64,000 nucleotides of DNA from Codonopsis lanceolata (lineage: Eukaryota > Streptophyta > Magnoliopsida > Asterales > Campanulaceae), in contig CM028378.1 in assembly GCA_013146195.2 (NCBI GenBank), positions 10,097,350-10,161,349 of the forward strand. Reading direction: 5' to 3'. How positions within the stretch are numbered: the first letter of the stretch is position 1; each line of letters opens with the position of its first letter. Below, piece by piece: positions 23,700 to 34,146 of the stretch. The position numbers and the translations under genes are program-made. The notes beneath the pieces are model-generated. The model saw nothing but the letters and a program-made list of their open reading frames with translations. It was not told the origin of the DNA and did no database searches.

Positions 23700-25470
23700 A
23701 TTAATTCTTTTATTTCTATAATCTGAGAGCTCGGTTAAGTTAAATAAGAACCAATTCTGGGCAGCTCAGTAAGCTCTAAACTCCTTCGCAGGTAATGGTT
23801 TGGTGTTCATTCAAAATTATGGTATACCTCTAGTGTACTCAAGACGCGCCACCTGTTTTGGCGGCCCCTATTAATAATACTCTTACTTATTAAATAAAAA
23901 AAAGAGTACTTTGACAGATTCAAGACTTTTGGACCAATGAGTAAGAAAGTTAAGAATGACGTATAAGTTCAATCTCCAACTTCTATGATTAATTCAATAA
24001 TTTGATAAAGAGAATATTTTAGATCTTCTCACTTGAAAAAAAGATGAAGCGTATACCTTGACCAATAAGGACCGCCTTCGCTCCCAAATTGTAGCTTTGA
24101 GGAGAGTGTTCAAGTCATAGGATGTGTATGGTTCATCGTGGGTCTTCCAGTGTCTATGTGCAAACAAATGTTACCACACGTAAAGATGAATATTCATTAC
24201 AAAAGGTTTTTCAGTAGTTCCTTAGACCATTGAATGAATGGCATGTTTATTAACAATTTTAGTAAAGAAACAAAATCGCATTACACACCGATTATTGTGT
24301 ATGGAAGACCAGAATTGCGAACAAAATCCTCTCCCATCTTCTTATATTTGAGAACTCCATAAAGGTTCATGATGCTACAGGGGTAAGGTAAAAACATAGA
24401 ATTAGTTAAAAATAAAATGGTTGACGATTTGAAAAATAATATCAGGTACATGTATTGATATAGCTTTGTACCTACATATGAATTCAGTTTATTTTATTTT
24501 GTAAGATCTACACACAAATTCACTTGAACTCCAATCATATCCTGCCCAATTTTTTTAAAATTTTTTTTAAAAAAAATAGTTGTGCTAAATACAACTTTGT
24601 ACACCAAAAGACTAAGACACCACTAATTATTTTGGTCTATTGAAAAGTTAACTAAATCACTGGAACATATCACCATTTTGTTCGTGTGCATGTCTCAGTA
24701 TTGAAACACAAAAATGCACTAGTGATCTGGTACGAACCTTTAATTCTTCAAAGTTTTATTTGATAAAAGTACACTTTGAAAAGTGAAAATAAGACCATGA
24801 AAATTTTAAGAAAGTTTGAATAAAGTAGATAATTGAAAGTTTTCAATTTAGATTGTCCTGCATCCCAAAGTTAAAGAACCCAATTAGCAAAAACTATTAT
24901 TCACCATTAAAAGCATAAAAGTAAGACCATGATAAAGATTGTCATAATTTAATAGACAACCCAACAATCAATGCTTAATTTTTTTTTTCTTGTAGCAATG
25001 AGAAAGAAAGAAAAACAATTAGATGAACCTAAAATCTGATTCGCATGGCTACTCTAGATAACATAAGTATGAACATTGGTAATGTACGGAAAGATATCTG
25101 TAATAAGCAGCAAAAGAAAAACAATTAGATGAACCTTGGCTTCGCAATTTATGTTTTAAGTGTAATAAGCAGCAAAATATATATGTGATTATGGGATTTC
25201 CCTTGGTAATGTACGGAATTGGTCTTTTTTTATTTATTACAATAAAAATAGATTATGAATCTATACAATTTGGTGATTGTTTCTGGGAGCTGTAATCAAG
25301 TTATTTTCTAGATAAGAAATGTGTATTGACAAGGATATATCAGATTTAATTAAGAATGGTAGTTATTTGAGTACTTAATAGTGACATGACAAAAGTAGCT
25401 TATAATCATGGTTTTCAATATAACATGTGATCTTAAGATTTTTTTTTCTCCTTTTTATCTTTGTCAGATT
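23700..25470. other. CACTA 2 interior between captured genes and TnpD
   Basis: AT-rich. It holds two exons of the captured SDR gene (24057-24374) and otherwise no recognised coding. ATTAGATGAACCT recurs near 25019 and 25121, together with repeated short phrases (GTAATAAGCAGCAAAA). Confidence 0.4.
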
Positions 25471-25479
25471 TAATTAAGA

Positions 25480-27193
25480 ATGGATGCAAGTTGGATGTAT
25501 GGAGACATGACGTTACAACAATGTCGGGATGGTGTTGAAAATTTTCTGGAGTCGATATTTTTAGACGTAGGGCCAAATGGACGTAAAAAGTGTCTATGTG
25601 CAAGGTGTTATGGTCGTTTTTATAGTACAAGAGATAATGTCAGAGATGATCTGATTGTGAATGGTTTTATGGAAAATTATTTGCCATGGTCATTGCAACA
25701 TAATTTTCATATTTCCTCTCATGGCGATGGAGGTCAAAATGAAGATATCGTAAACAATTTTGATGTGGGAGATGACATTGTTGGCATGATACATGATGCC
25801 ATGGGAATTCCAACTGGAGTTCCAATTGTGCAAGAAAGTTTGAACAATGGACAAACTTTGAATGCAAATACAGAAACAATGGATGATGATACAGCAAAAA
25901 TATATAAGATGCTAGAAGAAGGGCAACGACCTTTGTTTAGGGGTAGCAAAAAGTTCACTTTGCTTTCATTCATTACTCGGCTTTTGCACATAAAAGTACT
26001 TGGTGGGTGGTCAAATAAATCATGCACAATGGTTCTAGAATTATTCCATGAGGTGCCTGAAGAAATAGGGGATGTTGCCTTGTCAAAATCCTATTATGAA
26101 GCGAACAAGATAGTGTCTGACTTGGGTTTTACTTACGAGACGTGGGATGCATGCCCAAATGATTGCATGTTGTTTCGAGGGGATGACAAGTGTCTGGAGA
26201 AATGTGGACTTTGTGGGGCATCTAGGTATAAGCAGCTTGGCAATGACAAGCAAAATGTTGATGATAGTGTGATAAAGAGGAAAAAATAGCGCCAAACAAG
26301 TTCGCTATTTTCCATTAAAGCCAAGGTTGAAGAGATTGTTTATGTCACCTCACACAGCTTCATTAATGACATGGCATTCTAAAGAACGGGTTGATGATGG
26401 TGTAATGCGACATCCTGCTGATAGTCCTATTTGGAAAACTTTGGACAAGTTGTACCCGAACTTTGGTAGTGAAAGTCGTAATGTTCGACTTGTAGCAGAA
26501 TCTGATGGATTTAATCCTTTCAGGTCGATGAACATTTCACATAGCACTTGGCCAGTTGTTCTCATTCCATATAATCTACCACCATGGTTGTGCATGAAAC
26601 AACCATCTTTTATTCTTTCGGTGCTAATTGATGGCCCAAAAGCACCTGGGGACAAGATTGATGTATATTTGCAGCCACTCATTGAGGAGATGAAGGAATT
26701 ATGGTACGACGGTATGAATACGTACGATGCATCAGCTAAAAATATGTTCAAGTTACGTGCGTCACTTTTGTGGATGATCAATGAGTTCCCTGCGTATGCT
26801 AATTTGTCGGGTTGGAGCACAAAAGGTAAATTTGCTTGCCCTTGTTGCAATAAGAAGACGAGAGCTTTGCGGCTAAAACATAGTCGTAAGCTTTGTTATC
26901 TGGGTCATAGACGATGGCTAAAGGAAAGTCATACATTACGTAGAGATAGAGCTGCTTTTCAAGGAGAGTCAGAGTTAGAACCGAAACCAAAATTATTGTC
27001 TGGTTCTGAATTGCTAGAACAATTGAAAGATGTTGAGACTATATACAGAAAGGAAGATGTCCTTGGAAAGAGGAAAAGAGAAGAGTTAGAAAAAGAGCCA
27101 ACTTACCTCGTCTTCTATGTAAAATTACCTACTGAATTCATTCCATTGGCATATAGATCAGAAAAGAGCCAACTTACCTCGTCTTCTGTGTAA
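25480..27193 (+). pseudogene. CACTA TnpD-type transposase (Transposase_21), frameshifted and C-truncated
   Basis: MDASWMYGDM opens a Transpos_assoc-like domain (residues 1-75) with a CLCARC zinc-like motif and YLPWSLQH. A Transposase_21 region follows: HIKVLGGWSNKSCTMVLELF, TYETWDACPNDCMLFRGDDK and CGLCGASRY. The first frame stops at 26287-26289. One base shift within the A-rich tract at 26281-26286 opens the second frame: VRYFPLKPRLKRLFMS, MTWHSKE, HPADSPIWKTLDKLYPNF, SRNVRLVAESDGFNPF, NLPPWLCMKQPSFILSVLI, GPKAPGDKIDVYLQPLIEEM, LWMINEFPAYANLSGWSTKG, FACPCC and LGHRRWL. Near 27090 homology ends, and a 30-bp phrase (AGAGCCAACTTACCTCGTCT) is repeated at 27165. The later part with the remaining catalytic region is absent. 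This family cuts and joins CACTA ends. Confidence 0.88.
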
Positions 27194-27576
27194 AGGGAAC
27201 TTGATTCCACTTCTCACTTGTTTCCCAAAAAGCAGGCAACTAATTACTGGTGATGCAATTTGTATTCCACCCCCAAAATTTTCAATGATTCATTCCAACA
27301 TAGAAAAAATTGAAAAGCTTTGGTTTATAAATCTGATGATGATTAATTGAATGTATTTATTTATTTATTCTAGAAAGATCATGCTTTTGAATGGATTTAA
27401 AGTAGGTTCTTTTGAAAGTTCATAAATAAACGATAAAAGAATTATTCTAGGTTGGTTAATTTTGTTCGATAAATATATATTGCATTGATATTCTTCTTGT
27501 TATTAATTGAAATAGTTAAAAAATAATAGTGATTTCTTTCCTGATTTGACTTACGAGTAATTGTATAGCTTATTTC

Positions 27577-28660
27577 TTGTTATTAATGACCTTGATCTAT
27601 TCAGTAATGGCACCTCGGAAGAGACGACGCAGCTACACCTTCATGTCTCAAATTCCAAGGCCTACTAACGAAGCCAATCAGCCACAAGGGGTTAGTAATG
27701 ACGCTGCAACTCATCGGTCACCATCATCATCCCATGCTCCCACGCAGTCCCAATCTCATCATATCAGTCAGCCCATTCATCATCCACCATCACAATTGCC
27801 ACCATCACAATCACGACAATCACATGGCGAGTCTCATAACAATGCCTCCCTATCAAATGCATCAACAGGTGAACTATTACTTTACTATTGCATTTAATAT
27901 ATGTTCTTCTATGATATTGAATACTTGGAATTGCAGCTCCTAGCACGAGTGACACTAATTGTAAAAGAGGACGAGGACCAAACTGTAGGGTACCAAGGAA
28001 CGCACAAGATCAAAGTGGTGTTTAACAAATATATGCAACCTATTGGGGATTCTAGCACTGACTTCATAAATGTTCTTGGAGGAATTGCTAGGTGTGGGGC
28101 TCATGCGCCTTTAGATAAACTTTCATGGCACTTAATTCCTGAAACCAACCTTGACATAATTTGGAGGGAGGTTCAGGTATATATGTATCCATCAATCTTT
28201 ATATTGAAAATAGTTAAATTAGGACTTGGTTTCTCATTTTAGTTTCTATAGAACTAATTATTATTTCTTATTTATAGCATAAGACAGATGTTACGCATTT
28301 AATATAAGAAATTTTGTTTGAAGAAAGTAGGAGAGCTTTGGAAAAAATGGAAATACGGGGTGAAAGATGATTTCTTTATGCCAAACAAGGATGATCCCGA
28401 AAAGCTTTTTGATTCCACCAACCGATACTCGGTAGATCCCGATCGTTGGCCATTATTGGTCGACTATTGGCAAAGTGAAGAGGTTAAGGTATGCATGAGT
28501 TTAGGTGTTGTTGAGGTATGTCATTTTTGTGCCAAGTATCTAATTAGTATTAGTATGTTATTTTTCTCTCGGACTGGCACGCAATTCTACCAATCGCAGC
28601 GCCTAGAGTTCCCACACAGAACTGGAAGAACATCACATGCAAATATTCGTGAGGAGGTAA
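27577..28660 (+). pseudogene. CACTA 2 Transposase_24-type gene, N-terminal exons
   Basis: An ATG at 27607 begins MAPRKRRRSYTFMSQIPRPT, followed by a Ser/Gln/His/Pro-rich low-complexity stretch to about 27867. The next exon has KIKVVFNKYMQPIGDSSTDF, INVLGGIARCGAHAPL and SWHLIPETNLDIIWREVQ with a donor near 28177. Then come KKVGELWKKWKYGVKDDFF, DRWPLLVDYWQSEEVKVCM (to about 28492) and FPHRTGRTSHANIREEV (to about 28656). This order is the Transposase_24 pattern of plant En/Spm second proteins. The C-terminal exons are at 31631-32200; a TM9SF piece and a LINE fragment now lie between. Frame breaks after about 28000 in one reading suggest decay, but each exon is largely open. Confidence 0.75.
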
Positions 28661-28739
28661 ACTATATACATTGCACATTTTCCCTCTTTTTCATATTAAG
28701 GATGTTCAGCGAGAACATCAATGCCCAAAAAGGTCACGT

Positions 28740-29065
28740 TGAATGTTGCACAACCTAAGATTTGGCCTAAATTACATAGATGCTTTGCATATGTTGAAGA
28801 GGGTGTCAATAGTCAAGAAAAGAGCAGATTTAGCAGTAAAACAAAAACAAAGAGATAAGGCAATAGTACTCAAAAGGTCATGTCTACTAACAACAACAAA
28901 AAGAAATTTAAAAAAAAAAGACCAAACATTATTAAAAAGACAATTGAAGTAGTTAACGCACCTCCACCACCATTCATAATCTTCAGCTGCAAGCTGAAAG
29001 TATGTCAACGCCACGTTCACAAAAGTTGTTACTATAAGAAGAATAACGAAGATGGTTTGAGTGAA
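28740..29065. other. Lysine-rich stretch, possible exon remnant
   Basis: The plus strand reads KKRADLAVKQKQRDKAIV and similar basic sequence near 28800-28960. It could be a remnant of a Transposase_24 exon or chance A-rich DNA. No family match. Confidence 0.25.
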
Positions 29066-29069
29066 ATAC

Positions 29070-29160
29070 TAACAGCATGAACAACTGGGTACCAGAACCA
29101 AGAGCTGCAGCGAACAGGGACTTGTATTTTGGGAACCTAAACACATCTCCATGAATGTAG
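29070..29160 (-). pseudogene. Captured TM9SF (nonaspanin/EMP70) exon fragment
   Basis: The minus strand encodes YIHGDVFRFPKYKSLFAAAL followed by GSGTQLFML and a GTTAGT donor. This is the highly conserved segment of transmembrane-nine superfamily proteins (usual form HGDVFRxPxxxxLFSAxLGSGTQL), just before one of the membrane helices. Only one exon of about 30 codons is seen, without substitutions that break it. The family works in Golgi/endosomal membrane sorting. Sitting inside CACTA 2 between exons of its Transposase_24-type gene, it is a captured passenger. Confidence 0.8.
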
Positions 29161-29199
29161 CATATTCTCTTAGAAGAGAACATGTTAAATTTGACATTG

Positions 29200-29640
29200 T
29201 AACATCATTGTCTCTCTGTCATGGTGCTCCCTCCGTTTTTCTTGAAAAAGAGACAATATCCTTTTTGTGTCATAAAACCTGTTTTGTTTCAGTTTTCATT
29301 AAACATTGAAAATCTGATTCTGCATCAGTTTGTTATATGAAGTGTGCATTCAGCCTGATCAAAGTTTGCTTCTGAAAACTGCTTATAACTTGCTCATGCA
29401 AACAGATTCAAAACAGCTTAATCTGTTTCTGCTTCAACATTAAACCTAAAACACAGAATACTGTTGCATCCATTAAAACAGCTTGTTTCTGGGAATTTTT
29501 TGCATGATAGACTGCTCACAGATTTTGCAAATCTGTAAATCTGTTTTAAAACAGACAGTTTTCATTAAAACAGTTTTCTTGTAGGGATTGTGTAGAATTT
29601 CGCTACTTCTCTGAGAAGTTTTAATATATATTGTAATATT
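29200..29640. repeat. AAACAG/CTGTTT-rich stretch
   Basis: AAACAG and its complement recur about a dozen times, for example near 29405-29430 and 29545-29575 (CTGTTTTAAAACAG is a perfect palindrome). No coding recognised. Confidence 0.5.
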
Positions 29641-30330
29641 ACCGTTACATTTGCAGAATTTGTGGGATGGATTATCAAGTCTTTGCCTTTTTCTTGCTTT
29701 GTTTTTCCCTTGGGTGCCAATCCTCATTCGGCTAGTTTTTGGGATTCGGTGGTAGATAAAGTGTGGAAACAACTAGATGGATTGAAGTGGGTTTTTCTTT
29801 TTATAGGGGGCAGATTTACTCTAGCATCTTATCAGCTTTGTGTCTCCTTTCGCTCTGAAAGTGTACCGGCCGACAACTTGGAGAGGATTATGAGTTGTTC
29901 GAGTCCATTAAAAAGAGCTAGGATCATTTTGTTGCTTATGAGTTGTTTGTAGGCCTAAGGTGGACAGTGGGCTTGGGATTGGTAATTTGATCTTAAGAAT
30001 GTCTCCCTTGTTGGAAAATTGCTACGACATTTCTCCCTATAGCCTCATTCCCTTTGGCATTGTGTCATGCTGAGTAAATTAGGGATTCATGGAAATGTTT
30101 GGGTTTGTGATGTCTTTGGACTTGGACCTTGCGTAAATTATGCAAGTTCTTTGGAGTTTAGTCACCGCGCTTATCGTTTTTCTCTTGCATGTCTTTTCGG
30201 TCAGAATGGGTAAAAGGTTTGTTTCAAGGATCTTTGGGTTGGGGATACCACTTAATCCATCATCTTCGCTCGGCTCTTTAAACTTTACTCTTTGCATGAG
30301 GCTGCCATCTCTAGTCTTCTAGTTTTCTGG
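29640..30330 (+). pseudogene. LINE (L1-type) reverse transcriptase C-terminal fragment
   Basis: The reading ANPHSASFWDSVVDKVWKQL followed by GLKWVFLFIGGRFTLA, and then (in other frames) GLGIGNLILR and VRMGKRFVSRIFGLG, matches the segment of plant L1 ORF2 downstream of the RT catalytic core: FWDPVVDKVxKRLxGWKxxxLSKGGRLTLI, LGIGNL, and VGDGKRVRFWEDxWxG. At least three frame changes and several stops are present. The YxDD catalytic box lies upstream of this segment and is not present. A 5'-truncated LINE inserted in CACTA 2 is the simplest reading; no poly(A) was located. Confidence 0.75.
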
Positions 30331-30399
30331 TACACCTTTTATTGAACATTATCTCTTTCTATTAATGACGGTCTTTTCTTAAATAAAAAAAATCACGTA

Positions 30400-31630
30400 T
30401 GGCGAAGCATGTAATCGGTGGTGCCATGTGGCTAATAATGATCCCTCTTCAATTTCAAAGTTACACATGGAACAAATATTTAGAAGTACAAGTTCTTGAG
30501 AATGTAGGGTCTTTAACATGATTAGATAGTTCCCTCCCCCCTTTTCTTGTGTATGGCTTGGGAAAGAACTTGTGATTCTATACAATTACAACACATAGAA
30601 ATCACTTATGATTCATGATATAGCATGGCCCTTTAGATTTTTCTCCTCCAACCATTGCGTGTGACCTCTCCACGAGGTAGCTATGATGCCTTCTTCCGCT
30701 TTCTAACACAAAAGATTGGGGCTAACATTTCAGCTTGTTAAAGCAATTATTTAGTTGTTGATCTTTGGCTTGAGTCATTTCCCTTGTATTTGTTGAACGC
30801 AGTAGCACACAAATAGACTCTGCTTGGTTTGATGCACCTGGGTTTATTACCCTCATGCAAGCATGTGTTGCAAGTGAAGGGGAGTGCTTAAGCTTTAGAT
30901 AAGTTGATCAAAATGCAAAAGCATTCAGGTAACAGCTGTTTGGTCCCCTCATTAAAAGGTGGTGGTAAAAGTTCTTTAAGATAATGGCATTTACTTTACA
31001 AAGGATTGTGGGCCTGGCCACAGAAATCACACAGGCATATTCTTTATCTCCTGCAGAGGTGTTCTGATACATTAAGTCCACTTGTAGCAAAATGGCCAGA
31101 TAATTATGGTAGTATTGGGTCCATCAAGCCTGATGGTCCTAACTCAAGCCATGTAATCCTTATGCGGGTCTTATAAAGCTCATATTAAGCATGTAGCAGG
31201 TTTTTTTTTTTTTTTTGTTGATAAGCAAGCATGTAGCAATTTTAACAACCCTATACTAATACTTCCCTAAAGAACCTAAAATTACAATAATTAAGAACCT
31301 ACAGATTTAACAACCCTATACTAATACTTCCCTAAAAACCTAAAATTACAATAATTAAGAACCTACAGATTTAACAACCCTATACTAATACTTCCCTAAA
31401 GAACAATCAAAACTCTCAGCCAATGTTGATCTGCATCTCATTTCTACTTAATGTTTAGAATTTCAATAGCAGCTTCTAAATCATTCCATGTTGAGATCCA
31501 ATGTCGGTAAAGAAGCTTAGAAATCAGTATCATATTATGATCAATACATGGACTTGGTTGCGTTGCATATTGGTAATTTGATGTCCTTGTTTTTGCCTAA
31601 GAAATTTGTTCACCTTGTGTACTTATTAGA
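30400..31630. other. CACTA 2 interior, no gene recognised
   Basis: Apart from a T run (about 31201-31216) and the 65-bp tandem repeat at 31241-31404, nothing identifiable. It probably represents intron of the Transposase_24-type gene plus LINE flank. Confidence 0.35.
31241..31404 (+). repeat. 65-bp tandem repeat, 2.5 copies
   Basis: TTTAACAACCCTATACTAAT begins copies at 31241, 31306 and 31370. Units are 64-65 bp and almost identical, with one missing AG in the second copy. Confidence 0.85.
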
Positions 31631-32200
31631 TGAGTGCGAACAATGAAGATACTTCGCGTGCTAACGTGTTCATCAAAACACGAAGTAAAAAGGATGGTTG
31701 CATACCTCACGATGATACTAGAAGCCTAGTTGTAAGTAGTTTAATTAAAAAAATTCATTATTATATGGTTTCATTAATTTAATGTTCACGTATAAAAAAT
31801 ACTTTTGTTTTTGTTTTGTTTTTAGGAACGGATGACTGAAAAGCTAAACGAGGTACCCGAAGAGGAGCGAACGGAAGCTTATAAAGAGCAAGTTTTTGTT
31901 GAACTCATGGGGCCCGATGGACATGGGCGTGTGAGAACTTTTGGTTCTGGACCATCTCCTCGTCATATTTTGGGGGCTCGGTCATCTTCAACAACTACAC
32001 CTTCTTCAGAGGTAATAGATAAGCTAGTGGAAGCTAAGGTAGCGCAAATAGCATCTCAGTACTTGAAGAAACAACAGGAGTTTGAAAAGACACAAATGGA
32101 GACACTTGAAAAGGTTGAATGTATGCAACGCTTAATGGAGGTACATGGACTACTGCCATTGTCGCCACGTCCGTGCACAAATGGCGGCGGCTCGATCTAG
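31631..32200 (+). pseudogene. CACTA 2 Transposase_24-type gene, C-terminal exons
   Basis: The first exon reads SANNEDTSRANVFIKTRSKK then DGCIPHDDTRSLV (to about 31731). An intron with TTTTTAG leads into ERMTEKLNEVPEEERTEAYK, FVELMGPDGHGRVRTFGSGP and LVEAKVAQIASQYLKKQQEF, ending at TAG near 32198. This corresponds to the conserved tail of the family (KTHTKKDG..., FVEVLGPEKHGRVRGYGLGPTPT) plus a coiled-coil dimerisation stretch. The exons are open. They pair with the N-terminal exons at 27577-28660; the gene is interrupted by about 3 kb of foreign sequence which, if transcribed, would be intronic. Confidence 0.75.
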
Positions 32201-32499
32201 TGTAGGTCGGTATACCCTTATCATGTTCACCCTTTCATTGAGTCGTACGTTAATTTTTTGTGGAATTCTTGCTTATTATATTATTTTTATTATAGGCTCA
32301 GATCAACCTTCCCAATTCTTTGATGGATGACGTGAGCTAGCAAATTCTAGGGATGATGTCGACTCTTTTGCTTTTGAACAGATGATGCTACAAATTCGCA
32401 GTTTTTCGTTTGAATATGTGCTAATGCTTTTGATTTGGATATGTACGTTGATATATGTACTTTATGGGTTTGTGTTTCTTAATTAACTAGTATAACTGT

Positions 32500-32610
32500 G
32501 TAGGTATTCGCAGTTTTTCTTTTGAATATGTGCTAATGCTTTTGATTTGGATATGTTGATATATGTTTATGAGTTTGTGTTTCTTAATTAACTAGTATAA
32601 CTTTGTGTAG
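32500..32610 (+). repeat. Direct duplication of an 86-bp block
   Basis: ATTCGCAGTTTTTCGTTTGAAT starting near 32392 recurs near 32506 (ATTCGCAGTTTTTCTTTTGAAT), and both copies continue through TTAATTAACTAGTATAACT. It is a short tandem duplication in the 3' flank of the CACTA 2 gene. Confidence 0.6.
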
Positions 32611-32714
32611 GTATTTTCAAGAATTGCAATTGTTCCCATTTTAATAATGTATGGTGGATTGATTATTTCAACACACCAAATGGTGGGCTAGTTTAGTATT
32701 TTTCTTAAAGTACA

Positions 32715-33420
32715 ATCGTGCCAAATGTAATTGGGAGGGCAAATACAATCGTGCCAAATGCAATTGGGAGGGCCGGAAAAACAATGCCAAATGTAATTGG
32801 GAGGGCAGGAAAACAGTGCCAAATGTAAATTGGGAGGATAGGAAAAACCGTCCCAAATGTAATTGGGAGGGCAAGAAAACCGTCCCAAATGTAATAGCGA
32901 GGGCAAGAAAACCGTCCCAAATGTAATTGAGACAATAGGAAAAACCGTCCCAAATGTATTTGGGAGGGCAAAAACGTCCCAAAAAGTATTTGGGATGACA
33001 AAAATCCGTCCCAAAAACCGTCCCAAATGTATTTGGCGGGGCAAAAACCATCCCAAAAAGCGTCCCAAATGCATTTGGGAGTGCAAAAATCCGTCCCGTC
33101 ACAAATGTAATTGGGACGCCGAGGAAAAACCGTCCTAAATGTAATTGTGACGGTTGAAAAACCGTCCCCAAATACTCTTTTTGGGACGGCATTTGAAAAA
33201 CGAAAACGCCGCAAATACTCATCAGTCGGGACAGCCATGAAAAACTGTCGCCTTTTCCGTGACAAATACTTTTTGGGACGGTTTCTGGGCGTGACAAATG
33301 TTTTTGGCACCCTCGTATTTGAGAGGGAGCGAAAACGTCCCAACGCCGTCCCAAATACCTTTTGGGACGGTTTTGTAAGTATTTGGGACGGTTTTTGGCC
33401 GTCCCAAATACTCATATTTC
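32715..33420. repeat. Subterminal repeat array of CACTA 2, right end
   Basis: More than 20 degenerate units around CCGTCCCAAATGTAATTGGG, with spacing from about 30 to 50 bp. Towards the end it changes to TATTTGGGACGG in the other orientation. Long open frames on both strands here are translations of the repeat and not genes. Confidence 0.9.
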
Positions 33421-33430
33421 TTGTAGTGAT

Positions 33431-34143
33431 CCTCCCCCACTTAAAGGAATTTAGTCCCTAAATTCATAGCAGTATTCTCGAATAAGTGCGGAGTATTTCT
33501 CGCTGCATATCAAGCTCGGTCTCCCATGTGGCTTCCCAATATCATGATTCTTCCCCAAGACCTTCACTAACAGAATCCGCTTAGTCCTCAAGACTTGCTC
33601 CTTGGTATCAAGAATCCTCACCGGTTTTTCAACGTAGGAAAGATCGGGCTTAAAGGTTATCTCCTCATAAGCAAGAACATCTGATTCGTCCTTCAAGTAC
33701 TTACGAAGCATAGAAACATAGAAACACATCATGGACACCGATGTAAGCGGTGGTAACGCAAGTCGATAAGCCAAAGATCCAATTCGCTCTAAGATCTCAA
33801 CGGACCAATAAATCTCTGAGAAAGTTTCCTTTCTTCCCAAACCACTTTGTAGCCGGGCGATACCTTCAAGAACACATAGTCACCAACACGGAAACTCAAG
33901 ATCACGCCTCGGTTGTCTGCGTCAGCTTTTTCGTCTACTATGGCCGTAGCACCGTTTCTAATCGGGTTTCACACTTTCGCCAATGGCCCCAATTTATGCG
34001 ATCTCAGAACCCCATAACCTAGCCTCACCAACCTCATCCCAGCAAATCGGTGATCAACACTTACGCCCATACAAAGCCTCATACGGCGCCATCTAAATGC
34101 TCGATTGATAAGCGTTATTATACGCAAACTCGAAGCGGTAGAT
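33431..34143 (-). pseudogene. Ty3-Gypsy pol C-terminus (integrase end, chromodomain region) and PPT
   Basis: On the minus strand, from right to left: EFAYNNAYQSSI and MAPYEALYGRKC (integrase core end, about 34070-34135), VFLKVSPGYKVVWEERKLSQ (about 33810-33870), EILERIGSLAYRLALPPLTS, VSMLRKYLKDESDVL and VEKPVRILDTKEQVLRTK. A one-base shift before HGRPSLICSEK leaves the chromodomain-type motif EATWETELDM in another frame. The end is EFRD and then the polypurine tract GTGGGGGAGG (33431-33440). This is a Tekay/Del-type chromovirus tail. The left flank is CACTA 2; the 3' LTR lies beyond it at 20115-21223. To the right, pol is cut off at 34143 by another LTR. Confidence 0.85.
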
Positions 34144-34146
34144 ATG

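Larger units (their letters stand above)
22084..24374 (-). pseudogene. Captured atypical SDR (NAD(P)-binding Rossmann) gene fragment, three exons
   Basis: Three exon-like blocks in the right order on the minus strand, each near plausible splice sites: 24289-24374 (SIMNLYGVLKYKKMGEDFVR, then NSGLPYTIIG), 24057-24143 (DEPYTSYDLNTLLKAT, then ERRRSLLVK, donor GTATAC) and 22084-22193 (GDKLVGEVIRLVVAEACIQV, then LDLEFTQGQIYEINSIQ, donor GTAATT). Together they give the C-terminal substrate-side part of plant atypical short-chain dehydrogenase-like proteins (TIC62/HCF244-type Rossmann family), which typically read TIIRPGRLTDGPYTSYDLNTLLKAT. The glycine-rich nucleotide loop is absent. Introns were kept, so this was taken up as genomic DNA. 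A DUF247 piece on the other strand lies between exons two and three. Confidence 0.65.
21225..33428 (+). mobile_element. CACTA element 2 (12.2 kb), carries host-gene fragments
   Basis: Left end CACTACAAGAAAAAGTAC (21225); right end ...TATTTCTTGTAGTG (33428). Subterminal zones hold CCGTCCCAAATG/TATTTGGGAGGG-type repeats (21245-21370 and 32715-33420). Flanks are AT on both sides (21223-21224 and 33429-33430). Removing the element restores the Gypsy PPT-LTR junction GGGGGAGGATGTGAGAACC on the minus strand. Contents: TnpD-type transposase (25480-27193), Transposase_24-type gene (27577-32200), pieces of an SDR, a DUF247 and a TM9SF gene, and a LINE fragment. TnpD lacks its C-terminal half, so the element is not autonomous now. 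Confidence 0.9.

Noticed and set aside
25433..26850. Several minus-strand frames opposite TnpD
   Set aside because: They are antisense shadows of the TnpD exons, which have a clear family match.
32668..33461. Overlapping open frames of up to 236 codons on both strands
   Set aside because: They translate the CCGTCCCAAATG subterminal repeats of CACTA 2; the residues are periodic and no domain appears.
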